This document shows positions 42,266-52,700 of a DNA stretch of 64,000 nt, piece by piece; the first letter of the stretch is position 1, and every line of letters begins with the position of its first letter. Below the pieces are notes generated by a model. The model saw nothing but the letters and a program-made list of their open reading frames with translations. It had not been told where the DNA came from and did no database searches. The stretch is taken from assembly GCA_963556195.1 (NCBI GenBank), contig OY744517.1, forward strand, positions 143,428,847-143,492,846. Direction: 5' to 3'. Both the position numbers and the translations under genes were made by a program. Origin of the DNA: Sepiola atlantica (taxonomy: Eukaryota; Mollusca; Cephalopoda; Sepiida; Sepiolidae).

Positions 42266-42384
42266 CTCACGATTTTTTAAATGAAAGAATATATTTGGCC
42301 TTTTTTCTAATATAATTAAATGTAAGTGTAGACTTTTGATATATTTAGTAAGTAACGCTTCTCTGTCTGTCTTTCTGTCTGTCT

Positions 42385-42466
42385 ACCTCTCTCTCTCTCT
42401 CTCTCTCTTTCTCTCTGCTTCTCTCTCTCCCACGTAAGCGTTTTATCTATCTCTCTTCTATCTCTC

Positions 42467-42541
<75 letters not shown>

Positions 42542-42549
42542 GCTCCTCG

Positions 42550-42627
<78 letters not shown>
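42385..42627. repeat. (CT)n and two (TA)n arrays
   Basis: CT-rich tract 42,358-42,430, TA array 42,470-42,540, the short linker CGCTCCTCGTAA (42,541-42,552), then TA array 42,553-42,627. The linker word CGCT.CTCGTAAAATA is repeated twice after the second array (42,628-42,662). Confidence 0.93.
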
Positions 42628-42629
<2 letters not shown>

Positions 42630-42974
42630 GCTTCTCGTAAAATATACGCTCCTCGTAAAATAAGTAGAGCACTCTAATGGTAGTACAAACACAGCATGAC
42701 GTCACTTGCTTTATAATGTATCATTCCTACTTTAATAGAAGTAGAATGCCTGGACATCAAGCCGCTTTTAAATGTGTTAAATTATCATTGTTTATCGGCT
42801 ATTCAAATATTGGCCGCGCGGTTAGCGACGTTGGATTTGAGTTGAAAAATACTTGTAATCCAGGGTTTCGAATCGTACGACCGGTAGTGAATAGTCATAT
42901 CTCTATGCTGATGAGTCTCGATTGAAAAGGGACGGAACGTATACGTACATAGATAATAAACAATAACAAATATT
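42628..42974 (+). repeat. Hammerhead SINE family i, copy 2
   Basis: Homologous to 25,486-25,817 and again bounded by TA arrays (42,553-42,627 and 42,975-42,993). A box in TGGCCGCGCGGTTAGCGACG (42,811-42,830), B box in AGGGTTTCGAATCG (42,862-42,875), hammerhead at 42,902-42,953. The two copies are 17 kb apart and clearly diverged, so neither is a recent local duplication. Confidence 0.82.
42902..42953 (+). ncRNA. Hammerhead motif, family i copy 2, one core change
   Basis: Stem I UCUAUG (42,902-42,907) with CAUAGA (42,948-42,953), perfect. Core CUGAUGA 42,908-42,914. Stem II GUCUC/GGGAC, five pairs. Stem III A-U, C-G, G-C with loop UAUA (42,937-42,946). H17 is A42,947. The only defect is GGAA instead of GAAA (A13 to G at 42,935). 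Position 17 is good here and bad in copy 1, while GAAA is good in copy 1 and bad here, so the shared ancestor was very likely active. Confidence 0.82.
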
Positions 42975-43214
42975 TTATATATATATATATATAATGATAG
43001 AGAACACCTCTCTGTCTGTATACATGTCTGTCCCTGAAAACGAGAGAAAGTACCTTAAATATAATTATTCACATGTACAATCTGCATGTTAACATAATCG
43101 AAGTAGTTCTATGTGTATAGCTGTCCCTTAAATGAGCTAATTGCACCTTTCAAACATTTTACACAATGAAATTAATCTATTTACGCGCGTTATGTTAAAC
43201 GTATTAACATATAT

Positions 43215-43285
43215 ATGAATAGCTTAGTGGGTAAGATATATAGCTGACAATATTAAGGTTGCTGTTAAAGTTAACTCTCCTTACG
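43215..43285 (+). repeat. tRNA-like SINE head (weak)
   Basis: A-box-like ATAGCTTAGTGGGTAAGATA (43,219-43,238) and a degenerate B-box region near 43,256-43,280, about 70 bp before a TA array. Confidence 0.4.
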
Positions 43286-43346
43286 ATCAGGTTGCATATA
43301 ATACTATTCCACATTCTCACTCAATCTACGGCAGGTTACCCTGCTA

Positions 43347-43347
<1 letters not shown>

Positions 43348-43412
<65 letters not shown>
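43348..43412. repeat. (TA)n array
   Basis: About 32 TA units. Confidence 0.96.
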
Positions 43413-43414
<2 letters not shown>

Positions 43415-43622
43415 CAGCTGATTATCCTTGTTTAATATTTCACGCTTAAGTTAAGGTCCCCTGTTTTTGTTTCATTGTTAGATACTTAAATCCCTTTTTT
43501 TATTTGTGAATTAAGTCAGCTTATGCAAGTGCTAATTATGCGATATCTTGGATTTAGATAGTATTCTTGGGCATTTAAACTGCATTTTCTTTCTTTGTTT
43601 AAAATAACTCAAAGGTTCTTTT

Positions 43623-43625
<3 letters not shown>

Positions 43626-43710
<85 letters not shown>
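43626..43710. repeat. (TA)n-(GA)n microsatellite
   Basis: TA tract to 43,673, then GA tract to 43,710. Confidence 0.96.
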
Positions 43711-43713
<3 letters not shown>

Positions 43714-44229
43714 CCATAAGAAATTAATTCCAAACCATAATTTTCATTGGTGTTAACAACTTCTTTATTTCTGTACTTCGATGAGTTGTTTTTACATCTC
43801 TCATTTTACACACAAAAGTAATTTATTCAAATTTAATATTTATTCCTATCTCTTACTACCACATTCTTCCAATCAATTCTTTTATTAATATCACTTGGTC
43901 GCCAGTTTTATCACCCTTTTTTATTTTAAACCACACGTCCCCATGATCACATAGCCTCATGCCTAGATGGGCACATTACGTTGTATCTGTGGTATTGTAT
44001 TGCCACCGGCTCACGTTAATCGCCCTAATGTTGGGCACTTACAACTCCATCGTTTATACTGACCGCACGACTTAAATCTAAAATATAGCGCAACATCCCA
44101 TCGGCGTTCAAGTTTTTAGTTGATTACACTCCAGCAATTACTCCTCTTCCCCATTGCGTCGTACATCGTGCATTCGGAGGCTTCACCAAACCTTTTTCCT
44201 ATTTTCATTCTTGCTTGACCTTGCTCATC

Positions 44230-44985
44230 GATTTCTAGGGATGTATCTCTCGGGTGCCTCTATTTAAAATTGAAAATTGATCCATGCGGCAAGTCTCATC
44301 TCTCTCTGTCTCTCTCTCTTTCTCTTTCTCTCTCTCTCTTTTTCTCTCTCTCTCTCTCTCTCTGTGTCCGACCTTAAGTGCCATATTGTACCAGAATGTG
44401 GCATCTTCAGACGGTATCCCTTCTCTCTCGGCTATTGCTTTTACTGTCCGATGATGTCGCTCCACTATTCCATTTCCCCTGTGTCTATAGGCTGCCCTAT
44501 AATATAGTGTTATCTTCCATTTCCTGGGCATTGCCCGGAGAAGTTCTGAGCCCAAAACGGCATCATTGTCCATTATCATCTTTATTACAGGACCTCATTA
44601 AAGCATAACCTTCTCCAATTCCTCTTCAACCGCAGCTCCCGACTTCGTATGCAAGTTCCTCCATATTGATTGTCTCACAGCGCGACAGTCAATCATTGAC
44701 AAATATGCGCCCCACAATAGTGTTTTTATATCAATAGCTAATCTTGTCCAATTGTTCGCAGTCCAAATTTCTCAGGATTATGTATATTAGAAGCATGATC
44801 GATTGATTTACATCGGACGCAATTCTTGACCACTTTTTGAACGTCCTCTTGTTTTATACGTGGATCAACTTTTCGCACCAAATATAAAGTTCTATCCACT
44901 CTCATGTGGGGCATGCCATGAAAATAATCTAGTGCTTTGGTTCCTAGACAGCATACCGGGACCTGTTTCTTTCTCAACAAACCAC
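44230..44985 (-). pseudogene. Integrase of the gypsy-like element
   Basis: Zinc-binding part with HGMPHMRVDRTLYLVRK and CVRCKSIDHA at about 44,800-44,925. The first-Asp region near 44,735 is corrupted by a stop. The core has DNDAVLGSELLRAM (Asp near 44,570) and GIVERHHRTVKAIAER (Glu near 44,465). After WYNMALKVG a (GA)n run on this strand (44,298-44,362) replaces normal coding sequence, giving Arg-Glu dipeptide repeats. The protein is broken in at least two places. Confidence 0.8.
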
Positions 44986-44999
44986 GGTTGATTTTTTCG

Positions 45000-45565
45000 T
45001 GTTAGCGTATCTGCTTTGTTTCTCTCCGAGGCACAGACACTGTCTTTATTCGCAGTCCAAATTCGAATATCAACTCGGCAAGTATTCCTAATCTCCGCTT
45101 TATAATCATTTCTCCAACACCCTTTCTCCGTATTCCCCCGCTCTCTTCTACTGTAGAGTTCAGCCAACTAAGTATCGTGGCTGAATCAGTTCTTATTTCG
45201 ATTTCTCTCAAACCCCATTTTATAGCTAAATTGATACCTTTCAAAACGGCATCTCATTTTGTCACGTTAAAGTGATTATAGTCATTCTTTTTCCGCAAGC
45301 ATTCTCTATAACGGCCACCGAACCACCAATCTCTACGGCCACGTCTTTTGCAATATTGCTTGCATCGCACTACACCACTCCTATTTCGTTTCAGATAGGT
45401 ATCAAGGTATGTAACAGGGTATTCTTTTTCTACATCAGCTAGAATCTCATATATTATATAGACAGTTTGGCCATCGACCCTGCCCTCCCAGTCTACTCCA
45501 CTTGTCTTTTTTTCGCGTAACTGCACACCAGTCGCAGCCATGCAGCAACTGGATAGTGCCACAAC
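45000..45565 (-). pseudogene. RNase H region of the gypsy-like element
   Basis: Segments GVDWEGRVDGQTVYIIYEIL (45,430-45,490), RKKNDYNHFNVTK (45,255-45,300), KGINLAIKWGLREIEIRTDS and ATILSWLNSTVEE (about 45,140-45,240), then ADTLTRKNQPW. The TDSA word with an acidic residue is typical of the RNase H fold that degrades the RNA of the RNA-DNA hybrid. Frames change at least three times. Confidence 0.75.
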
Positions 45566-46140
45566 AATTTGCCGCAGATAGAGAACAACTGCCGTCTACT
45601 CATTTGTCCTGTTATCTCTAGATTCCCGTTGTTCCTTCTGAACATCAGCTCACCAATCTTTTTCTTTTTCATCAGCTTATAACCCAGTGACACTCTTTCA
45701 TCCAGAGATTCTGGCGGCTTTACTGTCAGTCTAAGTCCCTTAATATGTTCCACAACTTCCTCTGTCGATACATTTATCACACCTACAATTGTGTCATCAA
45801 TGGACGAATCAGTGGGCTCTTTCGTCTTATTTCCTTTCATGAACACAACTTTTAGAACGGCTACCATAATCTTTACTGAAACATTAAGTCAAAGACCTAA
45901 CCGTCTCAGGTAGTAATTCCTTCCTTTATAGCAGACCAGCTGGTACTGCTATAGTTCCTTTGCCATGTGTAGCTTCAAGTAGGTAGACTTAAAGTCCACA
46001 TTCACAGTTTCTTCCACCAACCGCTTTCACTTTCTCATCTTATCGTCACACATGTCTATTATTTCACTCCACGTGTGAATGCTACACAACGGTTCAATTC
46101 CTGAAAGTCTAACACTGACCTGATCTTACCTTTTGTTTCC
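45490..46140 (-). pseudogene. Reverse transcriptase of the gypsy-like element
   Basis: The first RT motif VLDFQELNRCV is at about 46,085-46,117. The central palm (about 45,880-46,080) is full of stops. The active-site region reads SSIDDT (IDD at 45,793-45,801) where YIDD is expected. The thumb holds GLRLTVKPPESLDE, RRQLFSICGKLLWHYPVAAW and SYAKKR (45,493-45,760). Confidence 0.78.
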
Positions 46141-46260
46141 CTGTAACACTGCCATCAACGGTAACACACCTTTTCATTCATCCTATTTAGTAAATAAAAA
46201 TACCGTCAGCTATCTATCTTTCAACCTGTTTCTCAAACTCTTATAACACTTTACATTGTT

Positions 46261-46800
46261 CTATAACACTGGAGGCTCTCCCATCCATTTCCATTTAACT
46301 GTCCATTTCTCTCTATCAAAATCTGCTTCAAAGTCTTTGTCATCGATTATGCAAACGTTCGTCTCGTAGGCAGTCACGGCACTGTGTAAATCTCGAAACT
46401 TCACCTCACCTTTTTGTATAGTCACACCTATCAGCTTATTGATTCCAATTATCACGTCGATCCCGACAAGAATGTGACCCATTATAATCGCTTCCACTTT
46501 TATTCGTACTCCACATACTTTTATTTCCAATTGCCGGGCTGCCTTACATTTTACCTTCCTTCTACTAGCTGCTTTTACAGTGCCACTCCTACCACACCCA
46601 CTGAAAATGTTTTGGGTCATCCTAAATTGGGAGCTGTGCAGCGAGATGCTTGTTCACATTAGATTTAAATTTCTGCATGTCGGTACAGTCGTGGAAACAG
46701 GCCGACAGCATGAGGAAAGAAGTTATAGGAGTAGTATTGATTAAATTGGTGGTGCATCCGGTATCGACAAGTTTCATTATTACTTTATTATTCATTACTA
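46261..46800 (-). pseudogene. Retropepsin-type protease split by a LINE B fragment
   Basis: The aspartic protease active-site motif LVDTGCTTNLI is at about 46,740-46,778. Its continuation, IFSGCGRSGTVKAASRRKVK, lies at 46,555-46,618 after a 3' LINE B fragment (46,619-46,741). The remaining domain, with HILVGIDVIIGIN, runs to 46,261. Confidence 0.78.
46619..46741 (-). mobile_element. LINE B 3' fragment nested in the protease
   Basis: Encodes SACFHDCTDMQKFKSNVNKH and LAAQLPI, the LINE B C-terminus, in the same orientation as the host element. It matches 29,955-30,050 and 9680-9770. It is a severely 5'-truncated insertion of about 120 bp. Confidence 0.85.
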
Positions 46801-46929
46801 CTTCTAGCATTCGAAGAGGCAAGAGATGTGCCTTCATTCTGTTGCCGGGGTAGGTATTGGTGTATAAGCTCCGTTTTTCTCTTTTCTCTGAACCTGAGGA
46901 CAATACCTTGCGATATGCCCAAATTTTCT

Positions 46930-47560
46930 CAAATCGTAGCACATTACTCTGGCTCTTTAATCAAGTGCGGTCCTCCACATCTAAAGCACCAATGATTTCT
47001 TTCGAGCTTTATTTCTTAGTACAGTACTTTGTGTACTCGTTGCCCTATCCCAGTTTCTTGAATTATTTTGCTGACTACGAGCCGTCCAGTTGATATCAGT
47101 TTGCTGACGTCCATTCTTTCTACATCAGGTAACTGTTGTAGTTCGATTGATACGTCGTCTTCGAATCCCATAGTGAAAGCTAGAGTGTCTGTCTGATCCA
47201 GTCCCCTCCTATGTATCTTGCTAATCCGGCCAATTGTTTGATTTGATTGGCGTAAACATCTACTGATTCTATAGTCCACCTGAATCGTTTTAGCTTCTCA
47301 TATGCTTCTGAAGGCCCTTCAGTGAACGCTGTCACTAGTCTCATTTCTATATGTTCCTCATCTAACTGATCTTCATCAATCATCTCAGGGTAGAAGGCAA
47401 GTTTAGCCACCAATTTGACGTTGTTCATTATTTCTCCGCTAAACGGTGATATCACATCTTTGCTTAATCTCATAATTCCTGACCTCACTACTTCCAGCCA
47501 AAATAGCTTGTAATCAACTGACTGTAAGAAAAAAGTGTCGCAATGGAAATCCAAACTTCA
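46930..47560 (-). pseudogene. Gag-like region of the LTR element
   Basis: Minus-strand frames contain YPEMIDEDQLDEEHIEMRLV, a helical segment YEKLKRFRWTIESVDVYANQ, then LAFTMGFEDDVSIELQQLP and, after a frame change, a zinc-knuckle-like CFRCGGPH...C near 46,960-46,990. This order (capsid-like helices then zinc knuckle) fits gag. A stop or frameshift separates the parts. Confidence 0.7.
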
Positions 47561-47680
47561 AACACTGAAATAACTCTTACTACACTTCCGGACCATCACT
47601 TTGTCTCTCTGCTCTCTCCAAAAAAACTACCCCCTGATTTTAATCAGTCCTTTATTTATGTGAATTGGTCGCCAGGCATG

Positions 47681-48905
47681 CAAATCACGTAAACCTACCA
47701 CTTTGTTTTCTCCTCTGGTTAATAGTCATGACATGCAAAACACCGGATTCGCTTTTCAGCTTGTAATCTTTTATTTCTATTCTCACAGCAAGCAACATGT
47801 TATCATATTGTTCATTTAAAACTGCATGAACATAAATTGTTGGTGTAAAAACAAAGCGAATTAATCTGTTTAAATCATAGTGAATGCTTTTAAAACGCAT
47901 AACAGTCATTCATTTATGAAAATTGGACTTTTGTTTTAGTTACTAAAGGTCATAATTGTAGTGGATGCAAATGTTTGTTCAATTAATAAACAAACACAGC
48001 TCTAAATAAGAAGGAACTTTATTCACATGAGAAGGAACATTTTGTCGGAAGTGTTTTGCTGAGAGAAGGAAACAGTCACTGTATACGCAAGATTATGGGT
48101 GAGTATTTCCGTGAATACAACAACCTGTTTTTGTGCGTATGACGAACAGAGTAATGTGGGTGTCAGTGTCATTGACTTGCTGGATGTGTTAGTAAAAAAA
48201 AGCAAGTCGGTGATAGTTGCTCTCTCTCACACTCGATGCGTTAGTGTATTTATGACGAACAGACAACTGTGTAGGCCAGTAATCATGCTAGCTATTTTTA
48301 CTGACTGATTGTGTCGCTAAAAAACTTGTTTTATATAGTTTGGGATTTGCTCCAGGCAATCAATGGTTATTTGGCTTGGGTTGGATAAGAGAACTTCCGA
48401 CATTCCGATTGATTGAAGAATATTTTCATAAATATTTAAATTTGAGAGAATTTTTGTACAAATGCTCTTCACAGAATTGAATGACTACACTGATACGTCT
48501 AATCATATATGCTTCTCCATCTCTCGTGAACATTAAAACAGTTTAATAATATCGTTAAACAATCAGTGATAATGGTATATGAACGTGCGCTCTCACCTTT
48601 TTCACTCTTGACTTTTCGCACTGTATTTTTCTTTGTTATTTATTTTGCTGTCTTCTTCTCGACGCTCATTGTTTTTTTTTTTCTACTCTTCTATATAACA
48701 CATTTACAACATTTGTCTAAACGTCACTTATTTAAATGTGTATTTTATATTCTAGAAAAATACTCACATTGTCACTATAAATTATGCCGAGTCCAAATTA
48801 TCGCACACATAATATTATGATTTATGCACTAATACTGTCGGTAAAGTCATTAACTCGCGTTTCCTTAGCTATGAGTACAATATTAACTTGTGTTCAATTA
48901 ATCGT
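47681..48905. other. No recognisable gene
   Basis: May include the 5' LTR of the gypsy-like element at its left edge, not proven. GTATGACGAACAGA-type words recur at 48,137 and 48,251. Confidence 0.35.
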
Positions 48906-48910
48906 ATACA

Positions 48911-48968
48911 ATGAGTTGTTGTTGTTGTTGTCGTTGTTGTTGCTGTTGTTGTTGTTGTTGTTGTTGTT
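48911..48968. repeat. (GTT)n array
   Basis: Nearly pure GTT units with single changes. Confidence 0.95.
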
Positions 48969-48974
48969 AAGCGA

Positions 48975-49345
48975 GTCAGACTTCTGCATTGATTTAACAA
49001 GGAGCGTGCCTCAAGATTGTCTTGTCTACATGTAGTCCTTCTCATTAGTTGTAGCTTTTCGTTAACTTGTATTATTGCATTTTTTATCCCGGCCACACAT
49101 GAACAGAAAGGCTCATCGGTTACACGCTAAGTCAAAGAGAGTTTGGCCCAGAACACACAAAGCAATTGCGCAGAAGCAACGCTGTCGCTCTTACTCTATT
49201 GATTTGTGGTTCCACGTCTTACATTCTTTTCTTGCAACACAGAGACAGAGAGACGACCACATTACGACGGGTCCTGATGCTGACTCCTGAGTTTTAACCA
49301 GACTCCTGTTGGTCGGGTGCTCTGACACTACCACGGTGACGAAGA
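48975..49345 (+). repeat. Dispersed repeat V, copy 3
   Basis: GAGTCAGACTTCTGCATTGA follows the GTT array, as GAGTCATACTTTTGCATAAA follows a G/T-rich run at 33,690. Then come GATTGTCTTGTCT, GCGCAGAAGCAACGCTG, TTTGTGGTTCC, GGGTCCTGATGC.GACTCC and GTTGGTCGGGTGCTCTGA. Confidence 0.75.
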
Positions 49346-49469
49346 TTTCGACTTAAAGACGATGTTGTTGTTGTTGAAGAGGGGGGCAGAGGGGGGAAGA
49401 GTGGCGAATCAAACTTCTGTGGTTTCAGATTGTTATCTCATTGTGGTTGATTGTGTTATTATATTTAGG

Positions 49470-49740
49470 GACTGCTACTCTTATCTTGATTGTTATATTT
49501 ATAACATTCTTAGATGAAGGGATTTTGTTTTTTATTTAAATGTTTCAGACTGTTTAAATCTTGTTTTTTTTTTATCCACAGCGTTTCGGACGCTGTGCTA
49601 TCTAGCTTTCTATTATGTGCCATTACTATTTACATTTCCGGACTGTTATCTTTATCATGGTTGTTATGTTCAAAACATTTTAGCTGTTATTGTTGTTATT
49701 ATTTTAGTTGTTGTTGCTGTTGTTGTTATTGTTTATGTTG
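49470..49740. repeat. Short direct repeat and GTT-rich DNA
   Basis: GGACTGCTACTCTTATCTTG (49,469) and GGACTGTTATCTTTATCATG (49,640) are diverged copies about 170 bp apart, each followed by GTTGTTAT/ATTGTTAT. Confidence 0.5.
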
Positions 49741-49754
49741 ACGTTGTTGTTGTT

Positions 49755-49965
49755 ATCTTTTCCTCATGATTGTCTAGTATACATGAAGTTCTCCTCGTTG
49801 GCCGTGGCTGTTCGTTATACCTGCAAGATTGCATGTTTTCTGAAGTAGAGGAAAGTTTTGCCCAGAACACACCAAGAAATGCGGTTAAACATACGAATAA
49901 GCAACGTTCTTATACGCACTCCATGGAGTTGCAGTTCCGCACTTGACACGTCCTTGCTTATCACA
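49755..49965 (+). repeat. Dispersed repeat V, copy 4 (partial)
   Basis: Starts GATTGTCTAGTATACATGAA and contains GCCCAGAACACACCAAGAAA as in copy 3 (GCCCAGAACACACAAAGCAA). The right part is diverged or missing. Confidence 0.65.
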
Positions 49966-50845
49966 CACCAATGTCATCAAATAGTCGTATTGAACAATCC
50001 AATGAACTTTACGTTCTAGACGAGAAGCAATCTCGTATTGCAAAGCCAGTACTTAAACTCAAAGAATTAGTAAAAAGATGTTGTCATTGCTTCAAAAACC
50101 AGACTTGCATCATACCTGGTATCCGTGAGAAAGATTATAATGTTTTACTGCACACATAAGTTAATTTAAAAGTGAGAGATTATTTCTGCAGACAATGATT
50201 GTGTAACCTGAAAATTATGCGTGGGTGTATGAACAGTTAATAAGATTGGTATTTTATACTTTAATAAAAAGTGATAAGTTTTGTGAGAGGCGTGTGGAGT
50301 TATCTGATAATAGAGCAGGTGCTGAAGAGATGACTGAAGATTAAAGCCGGCATTATGAGACTACGTGGATGAATTGAATCGGTCAGGTTTACTCGGATTA
50401 ACATCAGTGGGCCAGCGGACTGTGAACAATTGAACGGTATGTGGAACTTTTTCAGTAGCTGTATTAAACAACCAAAATCTTACAAAGCTATTAAGCTGGT
50501 TTGCTGCGCACCAAGCAGTTCGACTGCTGAAAAGTACGTTTACAGGTGTTGTAGCCTCAGATGATGATGAAGGAGATTGTAGTTGAAAGAATGTCAAGCA
50601 TTTCTTGATGGAATCCGTGTTGAGAAAAGCCGTCATGAAGAGAAACAGATCATTTTCCACGTGTAAATATCCAAGGGAAGATCAACATTCTGTCAACATT
50701 TTATGTCGTCACTGATTGGTTACTCGTTCGCGGTCTATCTCTACGTCCGTTTGGCGATCTACACAGCTCGCATCCCTCTGTCTACATTGTGTTGTTTTTA
50801 GTCTTCACCTACGTACCTTTCGTGTCTAAGGTGATGGTTGTCTTT
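49966..50845. other. No recognisable gene
   Basis: Short frames only. 50,640-50,845 may be upstream sequence of LINE E but shows no RT motif. Confidence 0.35.
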
Positions 50846-50849
50846 TCAC

Positions 50850-51480
50850 GGAGGTGAGTGCATGCAGTGAAGTGCCTCAAGTATCTGTCCTGTTTCTCGT
50901 ATATGTCAATTATCTGCCAAATGAATTGACTGAAAAGGCAATACTCTTTGCGGACGATGTAAAGCTTGTATCATCTAGAAATAAGTACGATCAACTTCAA
51001 GATAATCGTTCAAGATTGAATTTACTTCTGAACTCTGTAAAATGCAGTCATCTTTTTATTAGCTCTCTGCCTATTGTCAACCCCTGACCATCGGTTTTCT
51101 ATTTGAACTACTCAACATTGACGCTAATACAAAGAACATTGGTATAGTTGTGGACAACTGCTTGAAACCAACACATCACCGTATCGAGATGACGACCATT
51201 AGATGAGTTTTCTGCCCCAACACCCAATCACAGCCTATGTAGGCACACGTATATGTACCATCGTCGCTTTCGTCTCAACAAAAAGGCAGCACTTTCTGTC
51301 CGTATTTCTGCTCCCTGGAATTGCCTGCCAGAGAAGGTTGTGTTGATGCCTACCATATCCAGGTTTAAATTCGCATTGGAGAAAAATTCAGACGGGCTAT
51401 AGATGCGATATTTTATAACTGATTTTACATGGCTTGCTGCACTTGGCTATGTTTAGTTAATAAAGGTCTCTAAAAGAATC
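50850..51480 (+). pseudogene. LINE family E 3' part
   Basis: Open frame 50,854-51,087 has SEVPQVSVLFLVYVNYLPNE (GVPQGSVLGP box eroded) and the RT active site FADD (50,947-50,958). After frame changes come NVDNCLKPTHH-like coding (about 51,150), YHRRFRLNKKAALSVRI (about 51,258-51,310), WNCLPEKV and ISRFKFALEK, then the C-terminal end near 51,400. This is a different LINE family from A to D. Confidence 0.82.
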
Positions 51481-51537
51481 TGAAAAACAGAAAATGTTAC
51501 CACGATTGTACCGTAATGTGCAATCAGTTTACATAAA

Positions 51538-51540
<3 letters not shown>

Positions 51541-51618
<78 letters not shown>

Positions 51619-51640
51619 AAGAGAGAGAGAGAGAGAATAC
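51541..51640. repeat. (TA)n-(GA)n microsatellite
   Basis: TA array 51,541-51,618, GA run to 51,638. Confidence 0.96.
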
Positions 51641-51649
51641 ATAGAATTT

Positions 51650-51820
51650 ACATAGAGAATATAGATATAGATATATCTATAACTATATAGAATATATAGA
51701 ATGTTGATATAGAATATAGATATATAATTATATATAACTGTATAGAATATATAGAATTTTGATAGAGACTATAGATATAGATGTATATATAACTATATAG
51801 AATATATAGAATTTAGATAG
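51650..51820. repeat. AT-rich minisatellite, left block
   Basis: Units of about 60 bp built on AACTATATAGAATATATAGA, preceded by TATAGATATAGAT. Three units. Confidence 0.85.
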
Positions 51821-52204
51821 ATAATCAAGGGAGGCGCGAGAGCGCTCTTCTCCCTTAATAGACTTCAAGAAGTATCTGTGTGTACATACGTACGTACGTA
51901 CGTATGTGCCACCCTGTATCTCATTAACTATTTGATGGATTCAGCTGATTTTTGGCAGAGATAGAGGTTTAAGGGTCTAGTTGATGGCATTTTAATTTTA
52001 GTTTACCATATACCTTAGTTTTTCCAGAAAATTCCAAAAAGCCTTATGAGAAGGCATTGTATTGAGTCATAGCCTTTACAAAAGTAGTGACATTCCATGA
52101 TAAATGCCAGTATACTGAAATCATATGCCCTTAATAGGGTTAAGATGAAAATTCATAGATACTAAATGTACAAAAGCAAGGAAATTCCCAAATTGTTACA
52201 CTTT
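51821..52204. mobile_element. Unclassified insertion within minisatellite
   Basis: About 385 bp of unrelated sequence lies between minisatellite units. It begins with a near-palindromic GGGAGGCGCGAGAGCGCTCT then TCTCCC, carries an (ACGT)n tract at 51,886-51,905 and the text TTTGATGGATTCAGCTGATT. No inverted terminal repeats seen. Confidence 0.5.
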
Positions 52205-52300
52205 TATTGTCATTAACGGTACATATAGATTTATATGTAACTATATAGAATATATAGAATTTAGATAGAAAATATAGATATAGATTTATGCGATAAAAAA
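52205..52300. repeat. AT-rich minisatellite, right block
   Basis: The unit AACTATATAGAATATATAGA resumes at 52,231 with flanking TATAGATATAGATTTA, same orientation as the left block. Confidence 0.85.
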
Positions 52301-52439
52301 CCTCTCCGACACTATGTGAGTTTAGCACCGAGAATTCAATTTGAGTTTAGTTGAGTTGAGAATAGTTTAATTTACTTTAGTTCGCCTCAGACTCAGCATA
52401 TGAAGGCCACTAAATGCCAGGGACTATTGTGATAGATAC

Positions 52440-52700
52440 CATAGTTATAGTGGTCAACCTAAGTAGGGAGGTTGGGCAGAGAGATTTTTGGTCACATTAC
52501 ATTTTAACTTCTGCGTATTGTTAGGATCGGGGAAACAGAGAGCAGAAAAGAACACCCAAAGGCAAGCAGTCAGAAAAAAATAAGTTATTAGAGTAGCAAA
52601 TATTCCGGCATCTAGGGACCACTACAGTGAATGCATTGAATTTTGCTGCTAATCCGATGGGTAGGGGGTATTTTCACTGAGGAGGCACAAGTAAGTTCAT
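52440..52700 (-). pseudogene. LINE B 3' fragment
   Basis: GGTCACATTACATTTTAACT (52,488) and GGATCGGGGAAACAGAGAGC (52,524) align with 38,715-38,775 and with the other LINE B 3' ends. Decayed. Confidence 0.75.

Larger units (their letters stand above)
43895..47680 (-). mobile_element. Gypsy-like LTR retrotransposon, inactive
   Basis: Minus-strand order is gag, protease, RT, RNase H, integrase, the gypsy (and BEL) domain order. On the minus strand the word CTGGCGACCAA occurs at both edges (about 43,897-43,907 and 47,666-47,676) followed by similar text (..AT.AATAAA.GA.TGATT), which fits a primer-binding site after an LTR. A putative 3' LTR of about 190 bp would be 43,907-44,095, starting TGTTGCGC after the purine-rich CCGATGGGA. 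I could not match a full second LTR. The unusual YIDD-type RT suggests a divergent gypsy group; BEL/Pao is the alternative. Confidence 0.78.

Noticed and set aside
50361..50660. 99-aa minus-strand frame
   Set aside because: No recognisable motif and no supporting context; left unannotated as a likely chance frame.
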